Shown: one piece after another, positions 32,550 to 44,960 of the stretch
Layout: each line of letters opens with the position of its first letter
How positions within the stretch are numbered: the stretch's first letter is position 1
Assembly: GCF_907164915.1 (NCBI RefSeq)
Contig: NC_061862.1
Location: 3,286,001 to 3,350,000, forward strand
Direction of reading: 5' to 3'
Source: Impatiens glandulifera
Lineage: Eukaryota > Streptophyta > Magnoliopsida > Ericales > Balsaminaceae
Length of the DNA: 64,000 nucleotides
Translations under genes and position numbers: made by a program
Notes under the pieces: model-generated
What the model was told of the DNA's origin: nothing
The model's database searches: none
The model's input: the letters and a program-made list of their open reading frames with translations, nothing else

Positions 32550-32880
32550 AAAGAGAAATTACCTAAATTTTGTGAATGATTGTAGAGTTAGAAGCTACAA
32601 AAGGTGACCGAGTATGTTTTTGCAGCTGTCTGAAATGATCAAATTCCTGGAAAAAAATACAAATCAGTGAAAAACGGATTGTTGAAACATAACATAATGC
32701 AAATTCAATTATTGAAAGCATGATATTGATATAGAAATTGAGAAGATTATGAATAGAGATAGCACAGGACAAAAGGAGATCGACGAAATAAAATGTTCTG
32801 TATATGAAGATATCACTCTTCTCTCTTTAGTTGAACCTTGTTCATCTAAGATTATTTATAGGAATAAAATATTTGGATGG
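32550..32880 (-). other. Possible minus-strand transcription unit (TATA box and exon-like segments)
   Basis: On the minus strand CCTATAAATAATC (about 32855-32867) is a good TATA box. It is followed by a leader with a short ATG frame, then TTTTTTCCAG|GAATTTGATC (acceptor and exon start about 32648), and the exon-like piece ends near 32563 at AATTTAG|GTAATTT (donor). The 3' part of this exon (ATCATTCACAAAATT plus donor) also occurs at about 28395 and 32185. I recognise no protein; this may be a non-coding RNA or a degraded gene. Confidence 0.3.
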
Positions 32881-33943
32881 ATTAATATATTTGTTTAATT
32901 GTAGTTATATACGGGTTGATATAATCAATATTTATTACTAAATTCAATTAATAGATAATTATAATATGATAATTGAAATTTTTTATTTTTACATATTTTC
33001 ATTAATTATAATATGATAACTGAAATTTTTATTTTTACATATTTTCATTAATTATAATATAATAACTGAAATTTTTTATTTTTACATATTTTTATATTTA
33101 ATATTTAATGCTAACCTGAATTAATATAAATAAAATAATTTTATAATGAATATAATATAATATTTGCAATTTTTTATAATTAATATTAATGCTAAATTTA
33201 ATTAATAAAAATATTAATATATATATATATATATATATAAAAAAAAGAGTAACGGACATAAATAATTATGAAACTTAGTTAATAGAATTGATGAAAAAAT
33301 ATATATTTTATATTATTAGTGAGAAAATATATATATGGTAAAGAAAATAAAAAAATTAATTAATAAAGATAAATGAAGAGAGAGAAATATATATATTTAA
33401 CACAAAAATGTCTATGATGTAGATCATTTTGGAAAGAGCGTGATGCACACCTCCTACATTTCAAAATTAAGTGTCATTAGATATATATATATAGATAATA
33501 CAGTAATTAACTAATTAATGTCTTCAAAATCAGTATAGCAAACAAAAACATAACACAATGATGATTTAGAAACAGAAAAAGTTTATACTTATATTGCTGA
33601 TAAAAAATATTTGATAATTTTATTTCAAGTATATATATATGGTAAGACTAAATTTATACCCACCTAATTTATAAATTTATATACACATCTAATTTATAAA
33701 TTTTAAATAATTATTTTGATTATTTTTAAATAAATTAATTAAAATAATTAACCCTAAGCCAAAACTTAAATAAATAATTAAAGATAATTAAATCCTAATT
33801 AATTAAGGATAATGACCAAATAAATAAATAAAATAATTTGAGATAAATATTATACCCATTATATCTCGAATTAATTTTAGAAAAATAAAGAATATTAAAA
33901 TAAATAATTTAAGATAAATATTATATCATTTTTATTCCAAATA
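32881..33943. other. AT-rich stretch with repeated host motifs
   Basis: The AATTATAATATAATAACTGAAATTTTT series seen at 28450-28600 and 32240-32380 occurs again at 32940-33100, so this is a third, partial copy of the local duplication. The rest is featureless AT-rich DNA. Confidence 0.5.
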
Positions 33944-34533
33944 AATTATTTATTTAACCCAAAATATAAAAACAAATTGAAAAAATAAATGACATATTTA
34001 ATTTTAAAATATTTTGTGTATTTTAAAATTTTATAAATAAATCTAAAAGGATAAAGAAAAATCAATTTCAAATAAACCATTAAAGTTTTAAAATAAAAAA
34101 ACTCATTTGATGATTCCGAAGGTAAGAGATCAACTCTCAAGCCCTCAATCCGAATTTTTAGAAATTCGCCATTAAAGCTCAAGCTTTCTAGATTTTTCGA
34201 AATTCTATATAAAACCTTAAAACGTGGATCTAGACTTCCCAAAAGCTTCCATAAGGTCGAATGAGTGTTCTCCAATTCTTAGTAAACTTTCAATCACCTT
34301 CTAATTCAATCTTTTAGTTTGAAATTAAAAATTTTATATTTAGTTTTCATAAGTTTGTATATTGTTTGTTTGTTTAATTTTTTGATTGGAAAACGATCTT
34401 AGGATCATTTACAAACTTTCTGTGAAAGCTAGAATCGATGAATCGATCTAAAACAAAAGAACCCAAATTTGAATTTGAAAAAAATTAAAAATCGAGTTTT
34501 CTATTCTTGAGCTAATCATCAAGAACAGCAGCC
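33944..34533. repeat. 590-bp direct repeat, left copy
   Basis: This is identical by eye to 35761-36350 (offset exactly 1817 bp). The same spurious 109-codon minus-strand frame occurs in both. The right copy continues into unique-looking sequence at 36351, whereas the left copy runs directly into Helitron sequence at 34534. Confidence 0.92.
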
Positions 34534-35699
34534 TAACAAAACAAGTACAACTCTTTAACCAACTAGGTTACAAAGACTTTATATATTAAATTCAAACACC
34601 AAATTTGATAAATGCGGGACGTTTTAATATTAATATAAGTTCAACTTTTTAACTAACTAATCTATATATATATAATGATGCTTAATTTTTAAAGTGTCCG
34701 GATTGCCGGGTCGAGAGCTGTGGTTAATTTGGATACTTGGGTCGGATTGTGGGTTTACCCGTTTTTAAATTTAAAACGGTTAATAATAAAATTAAAAATG
34801 CTAGAGGTATGTTTCGAACTTGCAACCTAACAAAACAAGTACAACTCTTTAACCAACTAGGCTACAAAGACTTTATATTTTAAATTCAACACCAAATTTG
34901 ATAAACGCGGGACGTTTTAACATTAATATAAGTTCAACTTTTTAACTAACTAATCTATATATATATAATGATGCTTAATTTTTAAAGTGTCCGGATTGCC
35001 GGGTCGAGAGCTGTGGTTAATTTGGATACTTGGGTCGGATTGTGGGTTTACCCGTTTTTAAATTTAAAACGGTTAAAAATAAAATTAAAAATGCTAGAGG
35101 TATGTTTCGAACTTGCAACCTAACAAAACAAGTACAACTCTTTAACCAACTAGGTTACAAAGACTTTATATATTAAATTCAAACACCAAATTTGATAAAT
35201 GCGGGACGTTTTAATATTAATATAAGTTCAACTTTTTAACTAACTAATCTATATATATATAATGATGCTTAATTTTTAAAGTGTCCGGATTGCCGGGTCG
35301 AGAGCTGTGGTTAATTTGGATACTTGGGTCGGATTGTGGGTTTACCCGTTTTTAAATTTAAAACGGTTAAAAATAAAATTAAAAATGCTAGAGGTATGTT
35401 TCGAACTTGCAACCTAACAAAACAAGTACAACTCTTTAACCAACTAGGGTACAAAGACTTTATATATTAAATTCAAACACCAAATTTGATAAATGCGGGA
35501 CGTTTTAATATTAATATAAGTTCAACTTTTTAACTAACTAATATATAATGATGTTGAGTAAATGGATACTTGGGTCGGATTATGTGTTGACCCACCCATA
35601 AATTTAAAACGGTTAAAAATAAAATAAAAAATGTTATCTGTAATTTTTTTCACGATTTTTTATATTATTACTCGTGCGAATGCACGGGCTAAATGCTAG
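34534..35699 (+). mobile_element. Second Helitron array (3' end intact, 5' truncated)
   Basis: It starts inside a unit (CTAACAAAACAAGTACAACT), then has three complete ~294-bp units starting at 34661, 34954 and 35248. It ends with the same terminal segment as the first array, hairpin CGTGCGAATGCACGG and CTAG (35696-35699). Next to it, 35700-35760 is an inverted copy of the terminal AAAACGGTTAAAAATAAAAT segment. It is flanked by 590-bp direct repeats and has no coding capacity. Confidence 0.8.
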
Positions 35700-35760
35700 A
35701 ATATAAAAACCCGTGAAAAAAATTACGGAAAACATTTTTTATTTTATTTTTAACCGTTTT

Positions 35761-36350
35761 AATTATTTATTTAACCCAAAATATAAAAACAAATTGAAAA
35801 AATAAATGACATATTTAATTTTAAAATATTTTGTGTATTTTAAAATTTTATAAATAAATCTAAAAGGATAAAGAAAAATCAATTTCAAATAAACCATTAA
35901 AGTTTTAAAATAAAAAAACTCATTTGATGATTCCGAAGGTAAGAGATCAACTCTCAAGCCCTCAATCCGAATTTTTAGAAATTCGCCATTAAAGCTCAAG
36001 CTTTCTAGATTTTTCGAAATTCTATATAAAACCTTAAAACGTGGATCTAGACTTCCCAAAAGCTTCCATAAGGTCGAATGAGTGTTCTCCAATTCTTAGT
36101 AAACTTTCAATCACCTTCTAATTCAATCTTTTAGTTTGAAATTAAAAATTTTATATTTAGTTTTCATAAGTTTGTATATTGTTTGTTTGTTTAATTTTTT
36201 GATTGGAAAACGATCTTAGGATCATTTACAAACTTTCTGTGAAAGCTAGAATCGATGAATCGATCTAAAACAAAAGAACCCAAATTTGAATTTGAAAAAA
36301 ATTAAAAATCGAGTTTTCTATTCTTGAGCTAATCATCAAGAACAGCAGCC
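35761..36350. repeat. 590-bp direct repeat, right copy
   Basis: This is the partner of 33944-34533, with no difference seen by eye. The near-perfect identity beside decayed neighbours means a recent event or an assembly effect. Confidence 0.92.
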
Positions 36351-36959
36351 CAAAAAGCTTCTCATCATGTTTCTGATGATGTTGGACACATATTTAGATC
36401 ATGTTTGATCAAAATCAAAACTTTCAAAATAAATGAAAATTATAAGCTTTTGAATTGATCCAAATAAACATCCAATGTTCTTGTTTTGGTACAAATTAAT
36501 CATATGAAATATAATGAAGCTATTGGTCAGTTTCTTACACTTTATTAAACTCTAAAACTAAAAACCCAATTTTTGGTCTTTAAACTATTTTGAACAAATT
36601 GAACATCACCTAGTCGAATAATACTTTAGGATGATGTTTCTAATATTTTTGGGAACTTTGTAAAGGATCAGGGGGCATCAAAATTGTAAAATCTTCAATT
36701 TTGATGTTCTTGAGGACCGACATGTTCAACCAAGACCGAGAGGTCCGACCGAGGCTTTTCAGTATGAGGTCACGAGATGAATATCGGGTGGTGGTTAGTG
36801 GTTGGTTTGACGTTGGATAATAGGTATGTGATCAATTGGAATTGGTTGTCGAAATATGAGTAAAAGGGAGGTTGACTAAAATTGGTGGGTGGTTTACCGA
36901 GAGGATAAAAAATACATATGAAAAAATGTGAGTCACAAGATGAAGGTCAATTTAGGGAT

Positions 36960-37300
36960 TTAGTGAGTGTGGAGAGGATAAATTATATGTTAATATTAAG
37001 TTTAAGATTAAACTTAATTTTTATAAATTAAAACTAGATTTGAATAATATTAATTTGATCTAAAGTATTTATAAATAAATAATATTTTATATATTCTTAT
37101 AAATATAAATGCACGAAATTCATTCTAGTTTGTTTAATTTTGCTTAAACGAGTGTGAATTTTTAATTTAGTAATATGATTGAGAATTATTTTATAAAAAA
37201 AATGAATAAAATTCCAAAATAATCTATATGAATGCGTTTCGGATTGTAATGTTGACATAGAATAATAAAATCATAATAATAAACACTAAAATTTAACATA
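36960..37300. other. AT-rich stretch without recognisable features
   Basis: Nothing beyond low-complexity AT-rich sequence and short spurious frames is seen between the LTR-like block and the second dispersed-repeat copy. Confidence 0.5.
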
Positions 37301-38790
37301 CCAAATTCATAAAAATTAAAAATTAAAATTATAAGATAATTTTTCAAAAATTATAAACTCAAAAAAAAAATACTTAGAGAAAATAATGTATCAATTTATC
37401 CTAAAATAATTAAATTAAGTGTCAAAAATAAATTAAATAATTATTTAGGAAAAAATTTATATTAATTTATCTCAAAATAATTAAATTAAGAGAAATGATT
37501 GAGAATGAAAATTATCAATTCGTTGAACAATTTTTCTCTTTCTTCACTCTTTCCATACATTTCTTCTCTTTTCCTTTCTCAAATTCTCTGTCTATCATTT
37601 CTTTAAAATTAAAATTATTTTAAAAAAAATTTGTATTTATTTATACCAAAATAATTTAATTAAAAATTAAAAAAAATTAAATGATTATTTAAAAAATATA
37701 TTATATTCATTTATCCAAAATAATTAAATTAGTATAAAATAAATAAAATAATTTTTTAAAGAAAATATTGTATCAATTTATTTCAAAATAATTAAATAAA
37801 GACTAAAAATAAATTAAATAATTATTTTAGATAAATGAATTTATATTCTTTAAATAATTTAAAATAATACTCTAAAATACACAAATAAAATAGGCAAAAG
37901 TAAATTTGATGGCTATTAAAATGGGCCAAAGATGTTTGACCCAAATCAAACCATGCCTAAAGCCACAGGACCAATAAGTCTGTGCCAGAGGTTAACGCCC
38001 GAACTAATGCTCATACTAACAACCTAGGCAAGGAACACCATGGCCTCAAAGAACGCTGGCGAAACTCCACGGACCGCGCCCAACGTGCGTTGGCGATTGA
38101 TCTTCGTCTTCTTCCTCGCGACGTCGAAATAAGAACAACTAGCTTCCTTGAATCTTCATTATTTCCCATTTGTTCATAGTTTGTCCTACACGTCGAGAGG
38201 ATAAAATTCGGCAGATAAAGTCATTAATGGTTTTGTCTGAGATCAAACCGACTTAAGTTGGAAGGATTCCCTAGCCAAGACGAAGAAGAGGAATAAAGTC
38301 TTCTATCATCAATCTACCTCTACTACAATCTGTCAATAAATTTTTTAATTTTTTAAAAAATATTGTAAGTTTCCTGTATGTTGTCAATCTCATTGTAAAT
38401 GAGTGACCCGAGTTTTGGTTATCCCAGCCTAAAAAAATATGAATTTTTAAAATTTTAATTTTTTTTTTGTGAGATTATAACCCATGACCGATTTATCCTA
38501 AACCATTATATTATATTTTGTTACGCCTTATAAAATGTAAATAATATTTTATTTATTTTATTAAATGGGATGCCCTAGAGGGTGGGTTGCCCTAGTCCGT
38601 GGACTTATTTTAAGGCCGAGGTTATTTTAAGGCAATTGTAATTAATGTCATGAACAAAATTTGAACTTTTTACATTTTAGTTCATGTATTTTTAAATATT
38701 ACATGATTACTTAATTTCATGATTTGAATTTGAATTTAGATTTGATTTTTAGATTGTTGGTAAGTTTTCGATTGAATTCACCTAAAATAG
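37300..38790. repeat. Dispersed repeat, copy II
   Basis: The block repeats the arrangement seen at 5170-8040: ~90-bp AT-rich units first, then the conserved part from GTTAACGCCCGAACTAATGC (about 37991). A short MITE (about 37488-37610, ends AGAAATGAT) sits inside the AT-rich part. The palindromic array and the hAT end present in copy I are absent here. The ATG frame starting MASKNAGETPRTAP (38040) is open for 30 codons to a TAA. No transposon protein is recognised. Confidence 0.65.
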
Positions 38791-41040
38791 AAAAAAACTA
38801 ATTTCAATTTTGATTTTTGAAAAAACATCGTGGTCATTCTTCAGTTTCAGCTCAAGAATGGTCATTTAAAAAGTTTTCTTAAGACATTTTAAATGATAAA
38901 ATATTAGGAACATTTTCAAATCAATTATAAAGTGCTTAAGACATGTTTGCCTAAATTCAATATTTTCTGAAAAAAATTCAGATTTGAGTTTTAAAAACGA
39001 TTAAAATGTGTAACTAGTTGTGTTTATAGGCTTGGTTTTAATATAATGAATCATAAGAAACTTTTGGTAATCTTATAATTCAAATTAAGGCTTAATTAAA
39101 AAAAAATATATTTTTGCAATTCCAAAAACACTATTTTTGTTGGAGAACCGTTGATGTCCTTCTCGAATGATGAAAGAACATGACCAATAAGTTCTAAATG
39201 GGAGACAAAGCTCCCCACGTCTATTTGTGTCTCGCCTAGTCCACTAGTGCGCGTCACGCCATTAGTTGACCAATACCAACTTGAACCTGGCCTAGACCGC
39301 GTCCAAATTGAAACAGCTCGCTCCCAAACTGTGCTCCTTCAGTCCACCTAACGCCCAGTACAGCCCGCTCTAGGCCCCCATTTGTTTTAATCATTTTGAT
39401 TTTAAATTATTTTGATATTTAAAAGCTCTAAATTATTTTTTAAAAATCCAATAAAATTATAAAACACCTATAAATATTTTTAGAATATTTACAATTTTAT
39501 TTTAAGAAAGGATTGTTCGAATTTATTTCTTAAATCTAATTTTTTTAATTGATATTTTATAGTAACATTTCCACTATTTTTTACATCAATTGCATATATA
39601 ACCATTTATTTAATATTTTAAATTTTAAAATATAAAATCTTAATAAATGTCTAGAATTTGGAAAAATAATTTGATAAATAAAATGTGATACTTCAATTTT
39701 TTAAATAATTATTTTTGTGTGAAGTAAAAACCGTTTTTAACATACACGGAGGATATAACGTAAGTTTTTTTTTCTTGAGTGTCACCAAAATTGAATTCAA
39801 AACAATATTTGAAATTAAGATTATGCACGTAAACTATTTTCTTGATTTTAAAAATCAAGTGGTTTAAAAGTTAAAATGCTAAAATTTAAAATTCAATTTA
39901 ATTCTTTTAAATTAATTTTATAATTATATACATCACTTTGATCCCTTGTCTATTTCTTGAGATTAATTGTTGATTATTTAAAAGGTTACTTAAAATTAAA
40001 AATAAATTTTAATTAATTATTAAAAAAATAAAATCTTGTCCACAATACCATTATACACAATAAAACCTATTTATCCAATTATCCACATTTCCTTCCAATC
40101 TCAAGTCTAAAATTAATGGTGATTGAGTCAAAGCTGCTCTCAATGTCTAACGCATTAGACATAATCAACGACTCCATTTCAGTTATGTGTGATAACAAAT
40201 CCTCAAATTACTTGACCATTGGAATGGTAGAGGATTTCTAAACGTGGTTGAACACGACTCTTACGAATCAGGAGATCTGCTTCGATTCGTTGGAAAACTT
40301 GGAATACTTATATATAGATATTATGAATGAAAGAAATATTATGAATGAAAGAATGTGCACACGATATTTTGTATTTTGTTAAAAAAAAAAGGGTGTCGAC
40401 TAAAAGGAAACTATGCTGGTAATAATTAATAGTTTATAAACAAATATGACGTCATTAACATATTTTGAGAACAATATTACATATTTCACTTTTGTAATTG
40501 ATATTTATGAGGGATACATACTCTCTCACAAATAACTATCCTATAACTTTATTGAGACTAAGCAATGAAACATAGACGTTAAAATCTATGTTAATTTTAG
40601 GTATGAACGAAAATGAAACCTTTATGATCCATTAGATTGAAAGGAGAAAAGACGTGATTCACAATATGCTATGATGAGGTTTAGAAAGTGGTCACACCTA
40701 CTTCGAGGATGTAATCGACCCTTTGAAAGTCGAGAAGTGGGTGATAGAATTGAAAAAAAGAGAAATTTTAGTTTACTTATTTTCTAACAAATTATACAAA
40801 ATTTTGAACTAACTATTATTGAAAATTTGTAAGAAGAGTTGATCTTGTAATCAATGAGTGAGTGAATTGATAACAATTAATTTAAATAATCCAAACCGAA
40901 CCAAAACTAAATGAAAATGGGAGTTCACGACTCGGTTGATTATTGTAATCAAACATATTACAGATGTTAATATTACACTAATTAATTTATATATTTCCTC
41001 AAAAAATCGTCTTACATTTTTTTTTCCCGTTAAAATGTTG
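38790..41040. other. Intergenic region upstream of the helicase
   Basis: Mostly AT-rich, with a GC-richer island at 39150-39390 (CACGTCTATTTGTGTCTCGC and following) and another at 40120-40310. Neither shows a long frame, terminal repeats or a known motif. They are probably transposon remains. Confidence 0.45.
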
Positions 41041-41100
41041 AGCCTAGAAAATATCTTGGCTACTCTGTCCCTAACGACGTCAAAGTTTGAGACCAGGCTC

Positions 41101-41117
41101 CCATAAACCCTAACAAA
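41101..41117 (+). promoter_or_regulatory. Telo-box in the helicase 5' region
   Basis: AAACCCTAA about 65 bp before the start codon, followed by a CT-rich leader, is the telo-box arrangement common near transcription starts of plant genes for translation and organelle gene expression. No clear TATA box is seen. Confidence 0.5.
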
Positions 41118-41173
41118 CTCTCTACTGTTTTCTCTCTCTTACCCGCGTCCCCGATTACTCTTCAAGAAACAAG

Positions 41174-44091
41174 ATGACCAGTAGAAATCTTCTCCTTCTG
41201 AGGAGGACATCATCCCCATTCAAGCGATTGACCCTCGCTGCTTTAACCAATTCCATCGACTCGTCTTTCTCACATCACTCCTTTAGTGGAAGAAATGACA
41301 CCGTCGGTCCTCGGAACTTCTTCTTTACTTCTGCTCTTTTCAAGTCGGCCTTGTTTAAAGCGGAGGCCCGGGGAATTCATACTGGACATGGGTTCAGGAA
41401 TCCTCTGAATTTTAGGGCCGGAAATGTCCTGTCTCAGGCGGAATTTGCTGTTGCTGATCTTTCTTATGAGGACGGAGGTTCTGCCCGTGGACAAGGTAAA
41501 AACGAGGATGATGGACTTGAGATTTCGAAGCTTGGGATATCTGGGGAGATTGTTTCTGCTTTGGCTAAGAAGGGTATCACCAAACTCTTCCCTATTCAGG
41601 TATATATCTATGCACTTTTGCTACTAAACTCTTCCCCCCCTCATGTTGGGTAATCTAATTTTATTATTGTTGATGTTTATAGAAAGCAGTGTTAGAACCG
41701 GCTATGCAAGGTAGGGATATGATAGGTCGTGCTAGAACTGGAACAGGAAAGACCCTAGCTTTTGGAATACCCATCATTGACAAAATCATTCGACACAATG
41801 CTAAGCATGGGTATGCGAGCTACCTTATATGTTTCCAATATATTCTCATAATCAGGCAATTCTGTGTATAATTGCAATAGGACATCTGTGTTGATGATTA
41901 TTCAGTAGCATACTTATATATATTCCTGATTCTATGTATAACCTGTATATACAGTCGCAAAAGGGATCCATTGGCGTTGATTTTGGCACCTACTAGAGAG
42001 CTTGCACGTCAAGTAGAAAAGGAATTCTACGAGTCTTCGAGTTTGGACTCCCTTTGTGTTTACGGAGGAGTGCCCATTTCACACCAAATGAGTCAGCTTG
42101 ATCATGGTGTTGATGTTATTGTTGGTACACCGGGACGAGTCATTGATTTGATAAAGAGGGGAGCTTTGAATTTATCTAGAATTCAGTTTCTTGTTCTCGA
42201 TGAGGCTGATCAGATGCTTAATGTGGGATTTGCTGAAGATGTGGAGACAATCTTGAGTAATTTGCCACAGAATCGTCAGAGCATGTTGTTCTCAGCAACA
42301 ATGCCTTCTTGGATAAAGAAACTTGCTCAGAAGTATCTAAAGAATCCTCTCACAGTCGATCTGGTGAGTGTGATGGCTTTTTCACGTGTTTATGATATAA
42401 AATTGAGATACTAAAAAAGTGTATTACAGGTTGGAGAATCTGATCAGAAGTTGGCAGATGGAATTTCTCTTTTTTCAATTGCAGCGGAGGTTTATGAAAG
42501 GTCATCCATGCTTGGAAAACTGATAACGGTAAGATTTGGAGTATGTTACTGGCTTAATTTTATATTCTTCAATTATTTCATATATACTCTCGATTTATTA
42601 GGAACACGCAAAGGGAGGTAAATGCATAGTCTTCACTCAGACAAAACGTGATGCTGATCGATTGTCAAATTCAATGCAAAGAGGTTTCAAATGTGAAGCC
42701 TTACATGGGGATATTTCTCAAAATCAAAGGGAAAGAACTCTTGCAGGCTTCCGAGATGGTCGTTTTAACATTTTGGTGGCCACCGATGTTGCTGCTCGCG
42801 GACTTGATGTGCCAAACGTTGATCTGGTAAATTTAATTTATCATTATGGTATTACAATGCTAGAGTTGCGTCTTTTTATAAAATTCCAATTATTCAGTTA
42901 TTTGAAAGGGTTTTTATTTTGTGTACATTAGTTCAGGCATGGGTTTCCATAAGATTACTAGTACTTAACGCTATATCTTCATATATTTGAGCCTGTTTGG
43001 AAGCTGATATTTTGTCACAATGTTGGGAAAATTGTCAAAGTGTTTATTGTTTACTTTTCGGATCATCATAATGCTGTGATTTTTAGCTTCATCCCGTATA
43101 AAAAAATATTTTTTGGATCATTAATAAATTATAGTGTAAATTTTACTTTATTTGGTTGGCATAAAGATTATTTTCTGGAATATATAGTGTTACTTTCGAC
43201 AAACATAGCAAATGAAGATTTTTCTGGATCATGATCCAATCATACAATCTGATAACAAAAAGGTCATTATTGGGTCTTTTTGTTTGTTATCTTTATCTTT
43301 GGCAGTCGTATATGCACTCTCTTGCATGCTTTAAGCTTCTTTTTTGTGGTGAATTGACCAGATTATCCATTATGAACTTCCAACAACTTCAGAAGTTTTT
43401 GTCCATCGATCGGGCAGGACAGGACGTGCTGGGAAGACAGGAAGTGCAATCCTCATTCACTCTCCGAACCAACAAAGGGATGTCAAGACGATTGAGAGGG
43501 ACGTAGGATGCAAATTTAAGGAGGTAATGTTTTTCCTTAAAAAACTTCATTTTCTCTCTACTTCTTAACAACTTTGAGTTCTGATCAATTTCCCCATTCA
43601 TTGTTGAGATTAAGAATATTGACAATCAGAATTTCAACCAAAAGCTTGTTTTTTTCTTTTGATTCTAATTGTGTTTTTTTTGCTTATGACATTAGCTTCC
43701 CAGGATTGCCGTTGAAGGTGGATCTGATGATATGTATGACGATGGACCAAGCCGACGAAGTAGTTTTGGACGATATGGTGATTCAGGGTCTGGGCGTAGC
43801 AGTAGTGGTGGTCGGTTTGGAGGTGGTTCTTCTAGGTCTGGGCAGTTTGGTGGTGGTCAATCATCTTTCGGTTCAAGATTTGGTGAATCAAAGTCATCAT
43901 CACGTTCTAGCAGTTTTGGTGATTTTGGTTCTGGGCGTTCAACATCAGGTAGTGGCCGGTCTAGTGGATTTGGAGATTTCCAATCATCAAATAGCAGCAG
44001 TGGTGGCTCTAGGTCTAGCCGATTTGGGGATTTTGGGGACGATTTGTTTGGAGGTGGTGGTGATAAGAGAAGTGGAAGAAAATCATTCTAA
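41174..44091 (+). CDS. PMH2: Mitochondrial DEAD-box RNA helicase (PMH1/PMH2, RH9/RH53 type)
   Basis: Seven exons join in frame: 41174-41599, 41683-41810, 41955-42363, 42430-42528, 42602-42826, 43362-43523 and 43696-44091, giving 614 residues (Arabidopsis PMH proteins are about 610-616). The N terminus is Arg/Ser-rich and free of acid residues, as in a mitochondrial presequence. Helicase motifs in order: Q motif (KLFPIQ, to 142), I ARTGTGKT (159-166), Ia PTRELA (197-202), Ib TPGR (243-246), II DEAD (267-270), III SAT (298-300), [18 protein letters not shown] (444-451). The C-terminal exon is a Gly/Ser/Arg/Phe-rich RNA-binding tail (about 490-614). The known role is ATP-driven remodelling of mitochondrial transcripts, including group II intron splicing. 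An intron seems to lie in the 3' UTR (about 44106-44172). The 3' flank has been copied twice nearby. PMH1 versus PMH2 cannot be decided by eye. Confidence 0.93.
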
Positions 44092-44099
44092 ACAATATT

Positions 44100-44960
44100 T
44101 GGAAGGGTGAGAACCAAACTATAGTCTACTGTGTATGTGATCACGATCAAATAATAAATCTTGTTTTTGCAGTTTGGAAGAGGAACAAAGTGATTGGCTT
44201 TGAATTTGGAGATTGTGTTCTACTAAAGGAAGGGTTCATTTTGATGTTTTTGCTGTGTTAGTTGTAAGGCGGTGAAATGATAGTCATATCGAACAATTAG
44301 TTTTAGTGTAAGCATATAATAATCCTTTGGATGGATGATATGTGTAATAATTCGCATTTACCTATTATATCAAACAACTCAATATGTAATATCAATCTAA
44401 TAGGCTGTGTTCATATAGGTGTTTGGTCGAAAATAGTCGGTACAAGGTGGTGTGCCTAGATTGTGACTTTTCAAAAAAGAAATAACACAACAAAAAGAAG
44501 ATTTATTTTCCGTTTATCTTTTTCTATTAACATTGTATGTATAAATATGACATATAGGACCCATTTTATCATTTGATAGAACGTTGTCTATAGTAATGAA
44601 GTAATAATTTAACTTTTGTTAGCTCATTGATGGATGCTTTTACAGTTTTACCGGGTCTTCCAAACTTATTAGTTGCAGATGTGCAGGGGTTGATTTCAAA
44701 ATAGTTTGATAGTGTTACACATTACCTACAACATGCAAACATTAAAGGGCAAGTATACATATTTGTTTTATATTTAATTAAGTTGTGCGCTAACTATATA
44801 TAAACTTTACTTTATGAAGAAATATAGCCTTAAATATAAATGAGTAAGATTCTCACTATATAGCTTTAACAAAAAGAAAAAGGAGAAAATAGACCAAATA
44901 CTTTATTCAACTTGCACAAAAGGTTAAACTAGTCACTTAAATATTATTGATTGACTTAAA
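44100..44960 (+). repeat. 3' UTR and flank of the helicase, source copy of a local triplication
   Basis: The stretch from the 3' UTR (GGAACAAAGTGATTGGC) through GTTAGTTGTAAGG and TAAGTTGTGCGCTA to AACTTGCACAAAAGG recurs at 49668-50205 plus 52278-52740, and its distal half at 63130-63480. This copy is the one attached to the functional gene. Confidence 0.85.

Larger units (their letters stand above)
33650..36760. mobile_element. LTR-like block, inverted relative to 45630-48830
   Basis: The segment 36370-36500 (GATCATGTTTGATCAAA, AATGTTCTTGTTTTGGT) matches the reverse complement of 47080-47230. The AT-rich left part resembles the reverse complement of 48400-48800. A GACCGAGAGGTCCGACC-rich edge lies near 36720-36750. 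It is probably a second member of the same repeat family, opened by the Helitron array. Limits are approximate. Confidence 0.4.

Noticed and set aside
33946..34275. 109-codon minus-strand frame, repeated at 35763-36092
   Set aside because: Its tail is low-complexity Tyr/Phe/Lys, it matches no family, and its duplication is explained by the 590-bp direct repeat.
43574..44110. Long Val/Leu-rich frame overlapping the helicase end
   Set aside because: It is the +1 frame of the repetitive Gly/Ser-rich last exon.
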